Notes: a model not told the origin generated them from the letters alone. A stretch of 64,000 bases of DNA from Cloeon dipterum (GCF_949628265.1 NC_088790.1:29826545-29890544); one strand, 5' to 3'. Counted from the stretch's first letter, positions 1-12,420 are shown. A program made the numbers and translations.

Positions 1-1028
1 TTTTTACAAATCGACGTCGGGGAGAATCGGCTACACTTGACCGCCACAATTTTCTTTTAAAATGAGAAACGTTAAAAATCATCTAGGTATGTTATTTAAT
101 GGAATGCAACCCCTTGCGGCCAATATCCTGTTTTTGTTTACTGTATGTCCATACCGCGCGGTTCCTCTTTTCTATTTTTCTTTCACGCGTGAATCTCCCT
201 TGGGAGAGATTCTCTCTGAGAAGCGGCATAACCCACAGAGAAAGAGGTTTACGTAAACCGGGAAAATGCAGTAAATGTTTGACATATTTTTGTCTCGTGT
301 GGGGTCTTATGCCGAGAGCACTCGCCGAAGCGTCAATCAATGTTTTTAGCTTTAACCCTGGCCGCCTGCAACGAACTCGGGCCGGAAATGGTTATAACGT
401 GAGGAAAAGGGTGCATTACCCTGCAAGTAACGGACCTTTTGGCAGGATTTTCAGCTTTACATCTTGATTATTGAGAGTGATTTTCAGACAGTACGCTCGT
501 AACAATTTAAATGAGGTGCAACCGAGTTAAACTCACTTCTATGCAGTCAATCCGATTGTTCTGCGCGCTGCGCGAAATTCGCACCCTTGTTGTGGGTTGG
601 TGGTTGCTTTTTAAACTATGCCACGAAAAAATCATGAGAGCACACAGCTAACTCTCGAGATTTAACTACCAGAATTGAAAGCCCACCAGGTGGGTGAGTG
701 AATTTTCTTTTTTAAATAGTTTTAGCCAAAGTTTTAACGAAAGTGAAAGCTTAATTTTTTCACTTATCTCGCAGGTCCTTTCCATCTCATTTTAACGCGC
801 TCGACGGAGTGGCCGGCCGAATGGCCATAAATGACAATTATGTTAAATGGCGTTGTGATAAAATAAATGCTTTGAATTTTAGGTAAATTTTAGAGCGGTT
901 TGAGTGAGAGCACCATTTCTAACCTACTTTTTTGCAAACATAAAAAAATATTTAACAAAATTTGGAAATTTGAAAAAAATTACTCGAAAGAACAAAATTA
1001 TAAGAATTTATAACACATTTAGATACGA
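1..1028. other. No gene recognised; repeat-derived sequence
   Basis: I see no coding exon of a known family here. A stretch around 181-250 (CTCCCTTGGGAGAG core, then a GCGGCATAAC-like motif) recurs in inverted orientation around 26120-26200, so at least part is a dispersed repeat. The rest is AT-rich without clear structure. No upstream RpS2 exon is visible, although an RpS2 piece begins at about 1195. Confidence 0.5.
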
Positions 1029-2163
<1,135 letters not shown>

Positions 2164-3271
2164 ATTGAATGTGGCAAAATAGATCTTCTAATTAAACCTT
2201 GGAAACGGATCCACGACTGAAAATATAATCGAAACTGATTTTTATTTTACTGATTTATCCTTCAATTAAGAATTTGTTATTGCTAATTTAGAGAGGTGGC
2301 TTATCCACCTCAAGTTAGACGTACGAACTCTGGAAAAAAAATATAATAATTACTCTTTCTGCCTGGTGAGGCACACGCTGCTGGCGGCTGCGAGGTTTTA
2401 AATTCTCGAGAACGAATCACAAACGTTCCTCTTTCGCTAAATAATAAAGAGAAAGAAAATGAACACATTAAATCACCTGTTATGAAGAGGCAACAAATTC
2501 ACCCATGCAACTTCTTTGTTAAATCAAAATCTGCGATCCTTCCTATATAAAAGTGCTCATTGAATCCACGCAATTCAACATCAACACACGGAACATGATA
2601 TTTTTTTATCAAACCCAAAAATTGGCAACCGGGCTTTTTGATTATATATTATGCCACCCTGATTAATTAAATTGAATTTTAGGTGCTCTTTTTACTGCTT
2701 CTCGGTCGTTGGAGATAATTATTTAAAAAGGTTGACTTCGGATAAGAAAATCAATATTTCTTCCAGCAAAAATATCTTAAACTAAATCCTTCGTCCTGCT
2801 TTAGAAGCCTGAAAACTTGGTAATTATGGCAAATTTTACTATGAAAAAATAGCAGATCTGATGTTTTAATGAAGTACGTTTAAAGGTACCTCTAATTAAG
2901 GAAATTTTACAATTTTAATCATCGCACGTTTTTAATTGGCCTGAAAGAGATAGTTTTGTAAATGTCAATAGATTTGAAAAATTTAGAATGATATTCGGAC
3001 AAGTTAAAAATATTTTTAAGCCTCTATTTTTACTTTCCTGACATGTTTATACGACGTGCACGCTGCATGCACTCGTCAAATTATCAGTGTTCGCATTTTT
3101 TGCCAGCCGGCTTTTGCCGGATGAAACCTAGCAATTTTCGCCAGGCTAAAATTGGCGTTTTTGAAATTACTTGAATTTTAAGGCACAAAACGAGCTTCAA
3201 TAAATAAAAGCGTTGAAAAATTAAATGCAGCTTTATAATCTTGATAATTTTTAAATTCTTTTAATAACTTT
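2164..3271. other. Non-coding part of duplicated segment
   Basis: AT-rich sequence after the RpS2 stop codon. It holds an ATTAAA-like poly(A) signal near 2191 but no ORF with family resemblance. It is matched throughout by 18790-19870 in inverse orientation. Confidence 0.6.
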
Positions 3272-3685
3272 ACCAGCCGTTGGCTCGCATTGTTAAGTCA
3301 TTCTCAGGAGTGTCAAAGCAATGGGAGTTTATTGAGCAGTTGGGAGATCTAATACTGGCCACCCAATGCGTCAGAGATGGCAAAAAGTGGTTACTTTAGA
3401 GAGTCGAAATGCTCAAATTTCTCAACGGGCTGCTTTGCACCTTTCCAGCATTTTTGTGATTTGGCCTCACGGGAAAAATGTCTATTAGCGTTTCAATGCA
3501 GTGCTCGGTGCGGAGGCAAGTGGCCCTTGAGTGGGCTGGGTCCCTAAAATGTGCGGCCTCTGGTGCGCCCATTCAATCCGTTCGCGGTGTTATTCGCACC
3601 AGGGTTTCAACATTCGTGCTAGTGCAGTGCGCGCCCTTCCCGGTCCTCGGACAGGGATAAAAAGTGCAAAAAAAATAAAATCCAT
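3272..3685 (+). mobile_element. SINE-like retroposon, A-tailed
   Basis: About 410 bp starting ACCAGCCGTTGGCTCGC and ending GGGATAAAAAGTGC followed by an A-rich tail. Related copies are at 18376-18780 (the duplicated partner), 25378-25774, 26684-27126 and a diverged one at 27895-28148. The moderate GC content against the AT-rich surroundings, the A-tail and the multiple copies fit a non-autonomous retroposon. I could not confirm Pol III A and B boxes, so tRNA or 5S ancestry is not established. Confidence 0.7.
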
Positions 3686-4465
3686 ATTTATGGTCATCCA
3701 TCATGACAATATTTTATCTTCTATATAGAAATGCATGTTTTTCGGAAAAAAGCGCAAAAAATATTTCTTTGCAATGCAGTGTTTTTTTTAAAAAAATGTA
3801 GGGTTTTTGCGAACCCTAGAATCAATTAATAGTAAAAATAAGTTACTGTCACCACCAACCAATTTTTAAAAGCTAGCATTCTTGCAAGATTGGAAAGCCG
3901 CTCGCGCCCGCCGTCTGCGGAAGAAAAAACAGCGTTTTTTGTTCCTATATGGCGCACGTGTTTTTGACTCAACTAATTTCTTAATACCTACAAGATGAAC
4001 ATTTTTCAGCATTACACTCCTCTGTATAACATCTTCATAAAATAAATTTTAATGCTATTTCGCCTTTGCTATAAATTTTGGATTGTAAAAAGTGTTCAAC
4101 ATTAAACCTTCTATAGATTGTTTTTATAACAGAATGTTGGCATTTTTATTTTATTAATACAGAAAAGAAGTAAACTAAAATTTTACGCGTGACATGCTTA
4201 TTTAGTTTAAAAATGGAATCTTTTTAATACCTTTTCAAGGACAAAATAATATACAAATTTCACCAATATATTAAGAAAGTGCGTGCTTCATTCTGATTGA
4301 AAATGCTTTCCCACTTTTTGTTGAATTTTTTTTCATCTAAATCTTAAAGTGATAAACTAACTTTTCAGTTATGCAGACTTAAAAAGCACATGCGCCGGCC
4401 GCAAGCCAGCCACCAACTGAAATCTTGTGGCTTGTGGCTACAAAATAAAATGAGTACCGGAATTA
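3686..4465. other. Non-coding; contains circle-opening point
   Basis: No gene seen. It contains the motif GCGAACCCTAG (3805), which recurs near 18236, 24673 and 60053. Position 4357 is where copy 2 of the segmental duplication begins and ends. Confidence 0.55.
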
Positions 4466-4904
4466 TTAAAGAGGAATGATACTGCAAAAGCCTGGAAAAT
4501 GCTTGTTGCGAATGCATAAACTCGTCCCTTAGGATTCAGTTAAAGCATAAATTGACCTAAGAAGCGCTGTAATTTTTTTAGAAAATTGGCTGGAAAGTTA
4601 GCGTGCTTTTCAAATGGTAATGGCTGTCTCCTTACTTGAAATCCGAAATAATTTCAAAACCAAGAGTTTCCCCAATAAGTGGCAAACACAATTGGACAAA
4701 TCTCGACGAGAAGAATCGGAATATGCCAAGAAAATGTTTTCGAACACTGTAAATTTTGGAGAAAATTGGCAAAATTTGAATTTTTACTGTATGAAGGTCC
4801 TTTTTTATTATTACAAATTGTTGAACACATTGTTTATCGATAAATTGCTATTCGCATCCAACAACTAATTGTCAACTGCTGCACTCTGTATCATTCCACT
4901 TTAA
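4466..4904 (+). mobile_element. MITE-1, full-length
   Basis: Runs from TTAAAGAGGAATGATACTG to ATCATTCCACTTTAA, about 440 bp. Short terminal inverted repeats are bounded by TTAA at both ends. The same insertion sits in copy 2 at 23393-23831, so it predates the duplication. An 84-codon frame inside is typical of the family and is not considered a gene. Confidence 0.88.
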
Positions 4905-5777
4905 AAATTGTTGCGTATTAAATTTTATAAAGCATTTACCAGAGTATTAATTCTTTTCCAGTCATTTTGCTTCAGTTTTGGAAGGTTTTTTTCAAAAAAT
5001 ATATTTTTTTTCTATTCTCTTAGTGGAATTTCTTGAAAATAAAATATTTTACAATTTTTTATCAGTAGCATAATTTAAGAAACGATGAAGTTTCCACCCG
5101 CATTAAATAAAAGCGGTTGTGAGGAGCAGCATTTCTTGCATTTCCACGCACTTGAAATATTCTAATAATAATATTACCGCAGCATATCCTGATTTTTCTC
5201 GACGTTTCCGATTGGCCCCGGAATCTATCAATCTTTCAATTGTTTGTGGGCCCTTCTGGCCACTGAAGGAATTAGAAAGCAACAGCAGTAATAAATAAGA
5301 GAGAGGAATGATCGTGAGAGGCAGCGGGGCAGCCGCGCCCACGAATAAAAGAGACAAACGCTGCGTCAAATGTATGGAATTTGGCCGTCCGGATTATAAT
5401 TAATAAATATATGTCCTCTGCTGCTTGTGCCAAGATGCGATTATTTTTTTAATCAAAATATTTCAACCAATTGATATACATTATTCTTTATTATTTAATT
5501 ACTTTCATTTTGGTTGTTTATGCGCCCATAGGATTAGATAAAATAACTTAATATTTTAATTTTTTCCCTAAAACTATACTTCATTCATAAATTTATCAAG
5601 TACGCTTCTTCAATTTTAGAATTTGAATTTAACTAAATTTGTTTTCAAATTTATATTTTTTCTAATCAGAGGGTTAAAAGGTGAATAAAACAAACAGTCT
5701 TAATTTTCATGTTATTTACAAATATATTATAAAAAATATACAAAAAAAGTACAACTCGTTTTTGCCGCAGTGTCTTG
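4905..5777. other. Non-coding; downstream of DPR-repeat gene
   Basis: AT-rich. A minus-strand frame at 5103-5369 has a counterpart at 22876-23181 in copy 2, but the two differ by frame-changing indels, so coding function is unlikely. Possible 3' flank of the minus-strand gene at 5778-6306. Confidence 0.5.
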
Positions 5778-6306
5778 CTAATATTTTTTCTTCAAACTTA
5801 AATTGCTGAAGCTCGCTGCCAATTCTGCTCTGCGGTCCGCCCTGCGGTCCGCCCTGGGGTCCGCCCTGGGGTCCACCCTGGGGTCCGCCCTGGGGTCTTG
5901 CCTGGGATAGCGGGAATCTTCAACCAACGGGTAAAAGTTGGGTTTCTTTTCCCTATGCTTTTTCCCTTCTTCTATCTGCTGCTTCGATGGCTTTTCCAGC
6001 AGCTCTGACATGGGCCTCACACTGACGTATTTTTTTTCCTGTGAACAAAAATACAATTGATCTTAATTTAATTTGGATATTTCAATTTTAATTTGGGAAA
6101 TCGAATGGGAGGCGAGAAAATACAAAAAATACTCGCATGCTGTGTATGCAACCTGCTCGCCCGCCATTGCCGCAGTCGAGCATCAGGCACTAACAATAAA
6201 AGGTAGCTTTGCTCTCCTTACATCAGAGGACTAGCACATCCCGAACGCGAAAGAGAATAAATATACGGACAGACGATTACAATTTAAAAAAATTTACACT
6301 CACCAT
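5778..6306 (-). CDS. Small basic protein with DPR repeats, copy 1 (unknown family)
   Basis: Two exons: complement(6304..6306), which is only the ATG, and complement(5778..6038); 87 residues. The donor is ATG|GTGAGTG and the acceptor TTCACAG|GA, phase 0. The protein starts MEKKYVSVRPMSELLEKPSK and is lysine-rich. Its middle is a run of four-residue units (ADPR, VDPR, ADRR) coded by a 12-bp minisatellite, and it ends in KKKY. There is no signal peptide or membrane segment. A TATAAA box lies about 100 bp upstream of the ATG. The gene is duplicated at 21954-22468, where the promoter, both splice sites and the frame are conserved while repeat number differs. That conservation is the best evidence that it is real. 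I do not recognise the family; the high charge suggests an intracellular, perhaps nucleic-acid-binding, protein, but that is inference. Confidence 0.68.
5831..5907 (-). repeat. 12-bp minisatellite coding DPR units
   Basis: Six or so tandem 12-bp units (GGTCCGCCCTGG on the plus strand, with variants) inside exon 2 of the small gene. Each codes for an xDPR or xDRR tetrapeptide. Copy 2 has one fewer unit (22352-22424), so the array changes length in whole codons. Confidence 0.85.
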
Positions 6307-6403
6307 GATTTTATACAAGCCGAAAGAACTGAGCGCAACTGAGTTGTGTTGGGTCTTCTAGGGTTTGTTGAGAAGTGTGCTCGTCCGACTTGTCCTCGTT
6401 CGA

Positions 6404-6409
6404 TTTATA
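6404..6409 (-). promoter_or_regulatory. TATA box of DPR-repeat gene, copy 1
   Basis: TATAAA on the minus strand, inside GGGTATAAATCG, about 95 bp upstream of the start codon. The box and its flanks are unchanged in copy 2 (21849-21854). A transcription start 25-30 bp downstream would leave a leader of about 70 nt. Confidence 0.65.
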
Positions 6410-6603
6410 CCCACCAATTGCTAACACCCCTTCCTGATCTCCTGCTCCTATTGGTCACCAACTACCCCCACATATTATCGGGTGTTGATTTTGCCGCAAC
6501 TAAGATTTCTACCATCCTCCTTCCTTTTTTTAACATCTGTTCCGTACATCCCCCGTGGGCTCCTCGTTTCCCAATTCTCATTATCACCGCTGACCGGATG
6601 TAG

Positions 6604-7929
6604 CATATTAATTGGGCCCAATGTGGCCATCTTTTACCCTCTCAGCACTGTTTTTTGAGAAAATTTGCTGGAAAGTTAGCGTCGGATCGAGCTGCCTTGA
6701 ACAATTAATCGGAAACAAAAATAAAAAGCATTGCGCTTTATTAATTTATTTTTCACTCTTTAAATAAACTGAGAACCGGCTGGGTTGTTTAAACATTAAC
6801 TGTATAATAGTCGTTGAATGATAATATTTTTCTTTATGCTCAGATAACTTTCTGTCATGTTAGCAACGCGTGATAGCATTCACTGTTTCATTTTTTGTCA
6901 TGCATACTTAAGCTAAAAAAAGGAACTATCGTGACAATATTGATGTTTTAAAATTGCGTATTCAAAAAATTTAATGCTTCATTCAATTAGATTTTATTGA
7001 GAGCACATTAGGACTCCTTAATATTGCAATATTAATTCATAATTAATCTCTTGAAGGAGGTTTTCCCTCAAAATAAAAGCAACAAATCGCGATCTCTATG
7101 AGATGAAGCAATATAATAGATAGAATAATAGATGAAAAAAATCATGCAAAATTTTAGTTTCTCTTTTCTCCTGTGATTCTAAAAAAATCATCCTTTTATT
7201 GTGGGTAGCAAAAACTGCTGTAACTCGGCGACAAAAACTGTAATTTTTGCTGCACTGATTTCTTAGGACGATAATTATACGCATATAACATCTATTTATG
7301 TAATTTTAATGAATGATATTGCCAAAATTAATTAGTCAATATATTTTTTATTCATCTTAAAAACCTAAACCTTTTCAAAAAATTCGAACCGTTTAAAGAG
7401 TATATTAAACACAATTTAACATAGGATAATAATATATTTCATTGCAAAGCTAACTTATATTTTGTTGAAAAATTCGCGAAAAGTTGATCCTGGGCGGATT
7501 TCAGGTCGGGTACCCTAAGAAAAAGGTCGTCAGGGTAGCTCAGGTTTCAGGGCTGGTCGAGATGAATCGAAAGAGACTTCGCGGGTCCAAATCGGTCCAG
7601 CCGTTGAATTGATGCGAATTTATAGCCGTCGCTGTGCATACACGCTCGTATTCAGAAAGTACGAAAAAGAGAAAAATCCCAATTTTAATTTTTCTATGGG
7701 CAGCAGAGAGCTTAAATTTGGTTTGGACACCGGCAGCATGAATGCCGATGCTGCGGATTTGCAATGATCTCGATTCGGGTCGATCCGTGGGAAAATTGGC
7801 GAATTTTCCAATTTGGCGTGTTGGTCTTACGGCGAACGTGCAAAAAACCACGTTTTTCAGATTTCAAATCCCTAAGGCTTCTAGGATTTCCATCGGATCG
7901 GCTCGAAATTGGTCTCAAAATGATCGCAG
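6604..7929. other. Repeats inside and just beyond copy 1; no gene
   Basis: 6650-6683 is a MITE-1 stub (GAAAATTTGCTGGAAAGTTAGCG) ending abruptly; copy 2 has the longer element. 6684-7270 belongs to a repeat also found at 8254-8460, 11580-12170 and 20735-21240. 7490-7827 is a module starting near GGTCGGGTACCCTAAG, with a diverged relative at 37600-37870. The duplicated block ends at 7827. Confidence 0.6.
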
Positions 7930-8253
7930 ATAAATTGCGGTCGATAAACAATTTGTTCAACAATTTGCAATAGTAAAAAATTGACCTTCCTACACAAAAA
8001 TTCAAATTTTGCCAATTTTCTCCGAAATTTTTAGTGCTTGAACATATTTTCTTGGCATATTCCGATTCCTCTCGTCGAGATCTGTCCAACGGTGTATGCC
8101 ACTTATTGGGGAAACTCTTGCTTTTGAGATAAAATCGGATTTCAAGTAAGGAGACAGCCGTTACCATTTGAAAAGCACGCTAACTTTCCAGCCAATTATC
8201 TAAAAAAATTACAGAGCTTCTTGGGTCAATTTAAGCTTTAACTGAATCCTGAA
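7930..8253 (-). mobile_element. MITE-1, truncated at both ends
   Basis: Reads as the reverse of the family: AACAATTTGTTCAACAATTTG, then the CTCGTCGAGATCTGTCC and TCAAGTAAGGAGACAGCC blocks. It lacks both terminal repeats and stops at GAATCCTGAAA. Confidence 0.83.
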
Positions 8254-8460
8254 AATGAAATGCCCTGAGCTTTATTAATTTATTTTCTACTCTTGAAAAA
8301 AACTCAGAAACGGCTGTTGTAATATACACATTAACTGTATGACAATCGTGGAATGATAATATTTTACTTTGTACTTTGTTATATTATGTTACACGTGATA
8401 GCATTAGCTGTTTCATTATTTTCAAGTAAATGTAAATGTAATCATTTTAACCCAGAGCAA
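8254..8460 (-). repeat. R3 repeat, left partner of a pair flanking the M13 gene
   Basis: Matches 11930-12150 in inverted orientation. Both share details such as the ACACGTGATAGC and TTATATTATGTT blocks that the copies at 6684-7020 and 20990-21240 lack. The two therefore form an inverted pair around the peptidase gene. Confidence 0.7.
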
Positions 8461-8707
8461 AAATAATGCTATACTCACAGGTTTACGTCTAATTTTACAG
8501 AGCACATAAGCATTCTTTATAATTGTTTAGCTGAACCACATCAAAATACATATCATTATCGAAGCTTGTTGCGCTCTGATATGGTGGAGGTGATTTAAAT
8601 GTTTATCCTATTAAGCACGATCCAATTGATCCTTGAAGGAAGTTTCTTTGCGGAGATATTGCAAACCTCACTCGCAATCGATTCCAAGAGGAGAAAGGAT
8701 CGAAAAA

Positions 8708-11462
8708 ATGCGTCTCCGGTGAGAAAAAATTTAATTCGTTCAAGCAGATACAGTATTTAAGTTTTGTTTTAGGGCCATGCTCGGTATCATACTCCTGGGT
8801 CTGCTACCATTGGTTGTGACAGGTGAACAGCTCATTTTTCAATGCAAAAATCGAATTTCAAAATTTTATCTTTTCGCCAGACCAACGATTAAACCCAAGA
8901 TTTCAGCATGCCAAGTTGTTGCCGGATGAAAAGTTGACTTTGCACGGCTCTTCCGATGGTAAATAGTTATTGTTCTGTTTTAAAATATAGCTACTATCAC
9001 GTTGCATATTTTTTTTCAGAGATCTTGCTGGAACCGAAGATTAAAGTAAATCAAGTTGAATGGACCAAAGCCAAAATCAAAGTTTGCAGAAGCGAGCCGT
9101 GCAAAGCTGCATGTGAGAAAATGAGAATTATTCAGGAAAGCGATTCTAATTAATTTTTTAGCGGCTCGTATTACGAAATGGATGGATGAAAAAGTAAACC
9201 CTTGTAATGATTTCTATCAATTTGCCTGCGGGGGATTCATAAAAGAACACCCTGTAAAAGTGACCTCCATTGAAAAAGAAGACCAAATGATTTCATTAAA
9301 CATGGATGGCATGGCATTTGACCTTGTCTACGATTCGGTGCAAGGTAAGATATATACCAGAGCGGTGCACTTCTCTTGTGATTTTCCATGCATGTCTTTC
9401 AGCTATCCTTGAAAGCTCAACAGACAATGAAAATCTTTTAAACGCAACGACTAGCTACCGAAAATGCTTGGGAAAAGGTGGGCACTCCCTTTAAAAATTA
9501 AATTTAATTAACCAGTTGCATAAACCCTTAGTTATTGAAGCCGCCAACAGATGACGCAACCACAGACTTTCTTAAAAATTTTGTTTTAAGGCATTTCCGC
9601 TGCGATTTCAGACTCAATCTAGCTATTTTGCTTTTTTTAATTAATTTGCTAATTTTTGACGTGCTGAAAACCAAAATCGGTTGAGCCATTCGCCGTAGAA
9701 TCGTGAAAAACTATTTTTTTAAATAAAAAAATATTTTCCAACGTTTCTACGGCGAATGGCTGAACCGTTTTTGGTTTTCAGCACGTCAAAAACTAGCAAA
9801 TTAATTAAAAAAAGCAAAATAGCTAGATTGAGTCTGAAATCGCAGCGGAAGTGCCTTAAAATCGAAAGTCTTCGGTGGCGCCATCTGTTGGCGGCTTCGA
9901 ACACTTAGGGTTTATGCAACTGGTGAATTCATGCTACAAATTTTTCTCACAGGGAATGTTAACAAAAGGAAATGTGTGATTGAAACAACCAATGTTTACA
10001 AATTAGAGCTTGGAGTCGCGTTTGCCAGGAAGGATCCCCAGAAAAATTCCATCAAGGACGTAAGTGTTAAAATGATTTCTTAAATAAACGTGTATTTTGT
10101 TACGTCCGATTTCAGGTTAAGTCGCTTCTGGACACAATGAAGAAAGAGTGGGCCATTTTGATAGATAAAAACGATTGGATGGATAACATAAGTAAAGAAA
10201 GATCAAAACAACGGGCGAAAGATCTCAAGTCATATGTTGGCTACGATGAAAGTTTTTTGACCTCTTGGAAACCACCATCAGATAATGAAATTTTTAATCC
10301 ATTGACATTGAATGCTAAATACATATTTTCAAATGGCGCAAACAGCATCTGTAAGAGCACTTAAATGATATTAATTATATTTATTGAAATTTCAATATTT
10401 TCATAGTTATCGCGCTGTCCACGTTCAACCCACCCATTTTCAAGCAAGACATGGAGTAAGTCAATTTTTTGGATTAAACATCAATTGATTTATCTTCTGA
10501 CCCGGCAGTGCTCTGAATTACGGTGGCATGGGATTTTTAATAAATCATGAACTGACGCACCTCCACGACGCACACAGTAGGGTCGATTCAGACACAGAAT
10601 TCGTTGTGCAATCAAAACAATGTTTCAGGTTACTCCGTTGATAAAGTTAAACAAGAACTTTGGACAGACAGTACAATCAAAGCGTTTGATAAACGGAGAA
10701 ATTGCTTAGTAAACCAATACATTCATGCGTTTAAGGAATTCGTCACCATTAGAACCAGCGATATGGAAAATGTAAGCATTTTTTTAATTGATTAGAAATG
10801 TAGTTAAGCAAATAATAATTTTACCTTTTTGGTCAAATGTATGCAATTTAGACTTTTAAGATTTTAATAATTTTTAGAGGAGTCTCAGCGTTGGAAAAGA
10901 GAGTGTGGAAGAAAACACGGCTGACGGCGGTGGATTGCGTGTTGCTTTTAACGCATACCAAAAAAAAGAGCCCAATTACGAAAAGCTGGTCAACCTTCCA
11001 AAATACGACCACAAAAAACTTTTCTTCTTAGCTTTTGCAAATGTAAGGACCGAGAATTCTTTCAAAACAAAATCTTCTCCAACTTAATTTTTTTATTGTT
11101 ATAAGTTTCGAGAAATAGATAAACTCAAATTTTTTATTGTATTCCGTGGCCATAAAATTTTACTCATTATATTTATTTATCCTTAATATTTCATTTGATC
11201 GTTTTTGAGTTAATCAGGAATAATTTATACACAATTTTAATTAATTCTTTTATTGTTGTAGGTTTGGTGCTCGAGCGAATCCGTGCAATACACCGAAGAA
11301 ACGATCCTGCGTACTGAAGAGAAGAAGAACGGCAAGCATAGCCCATCCAAATTCAGGGTAAATGAGTCCTTAAAAAATATGAAGGAGTTCGCAGATGTAT
11401 GGGGTTGTCGTCCCGGAACCAAGATGAACCCAAACCCAAAGAGCAGGTGCACTGTCTGGTAA
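8708..11462 (+). CDS. Secreted M13 (neprilysin-type) zinc metallopeptidase, compact form
   Basis: Thirteen exons: 8708..8718, 8773..8822, 8881..8958, 9020..9112, 9162..9344, 9403..9477, 9953..10059, 10116..10350, 10407..10455, 10509..10576, 10629..10771, 10878..11042, 11262..11462; 485 residues. M13 enzymes are extracellular peptidases that cut small peptides. The N-terminus is hydrophobic (LGIILLGLLPLVV), fitting a signal peptide. Next come the family block VNPCNDFYQFACGG (near 95), DWMD, NYGGMGF, the zinc motif HELTH (307-311), ENTAD with the third ligand E376 and D380, HSPSKFRV, and the C-terminus CTVW. All zinc ligands and the catalytic glutamate are present. The protein is much shorter than the usual 700 or so: YRKC leads almost directly to the block before DWMD, so about 200-270 residues of the helical domain are missing. 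That gap falls at intron 6, which is filled by a foldback element. The 52-nt intron 10577..10628 is needed to keep frame. Confidence 0.88.
9511..9926. mobile_element. Foldback MITE (family F) in M13 intron 6
   Basis: About 415 bp, nearly all arm. CCAGTTGCATAAACCCTTAG at the left is mirrored by CTTAGGGTTTATGCAACTGG at the right, and internal blocks (AGACTCAATCTAGCTA, GACGTGCTGAAAACCAAAA, TTCGCCGTAGAA) also recur inverted. Relatives lie in Lmx1 intron 6 at 35069-35490 and 36388-36790. Confidence 0.88.
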
Positions 11463-11554
11463 ACGTCACACGGCTCTTCTTTACTTTTACATTGCAGTGT
11501 TTTACTTAACTCTATTGGGATTTCCTTTTATTATTCTTCTGTATTAATCACTCA

Positions 11555-11560
11555 AATAAA
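11555..11560 (+). terminator. Poly(A) signal AATAAA of M13 gene
   Basis: AATAAA 93 bp after the stop codon, followed by a T-rich stretch; the usual spacing for a 3' UTR end. Confidence 0.6.
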
Positions 11561-11579
11561 CAACAACATTTTTTGCAAA

Positions 11580-12170
11580 TTGGAAAAGATGATTTTTATT
11601 CCAATTTTTTACCGATCAAATATTCAATTTTTAACTGCTGAGTATTTTTTCTTTAAATTACTTGAGAAGAAAATAGAAACAAAAATTTCACATAATTTTT
11701 TACCATTGCTACCTTTACTTTTACTTCTCATAGAGACCTTGATTTGTAGCTTTTATTTTGAGGGTTAAACCTCCTATCTAAGAGCCTGCTTAATTACTTA
11801 TTGCAGTATTAAGGAGCCCTCATTTTTTCTCAATAAAATCTATAATTGAAATTATAAGTCCACTAGATAACATTAAATTTATTCACTGTGCAATTTTAAA
11901 ACTCTACAATATTTTCACAAAAATTCAATTTTTTTAATTTACATTGATGAAAATTATGAAACGGCGAATGCTATCACGTGTAACATAATATAACAAAGCA
12001 CAAAGCAAAGTATTATCATTCCACGCACGATTGTCATTCAGTTAATGTGTATACAAACCAGCCGTTTCTGAGTTTTTTTCGCAAGAGTGGAAAATAAATT
12101 AATAAAGCTCAGGGCATTTCATTTTTAATTCCGATTGATTGTTCAAGGCAGTTCGTTCCGAAAATTAACA
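11580..12170 (+). repeat. R3 repeat, right partner
   Basis: Diverged copy of sequence in both segmental duplication copies (20735-21240 plus; 6684-7270 minus). Its right part (11930-12150) pairs with 8254-8460 in inverted orientation. No coding potential recognised. Confidence 0.7.
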
Positions 12171-12420
12171 GCTGCGCGGTGAGTTGAAAAATGCCTTAAG
12201 TAAGTCAGTTTGAACAGTATTTTTGATCCAGGATAATTTTTGGCCTAAATTTCGTATTGCTGCCTCAAGGAACATAAACAAAGGATAGTTTTTTTTATTG
12301 CTTTCTGCATTGATTATCTTAGATATCCATACGATTTAAACCATTTGGTGCGTTGATGGCCACTCTCCCAGGCAAAATTAAATTTTCAGTTGAGATAAAT
12401 GGTCAAAGAGAAAAGTTCGC

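Noticed and set aside
5103-5369. Open frame (minus, 88 codons) with a counterpart at 22876-23181
   Set aside because: The two versions differ by frame-changing insertions near the start and middle. No splice sites, promoter or family resemblance.
10561-10640. Apparent frameshift after the HELTH motif suggesting an M13 pseudogene
   Set aside because: A 52-nt GT-AG intron restores the frame and family register, and the whole 13-exon model is a multiple of three.
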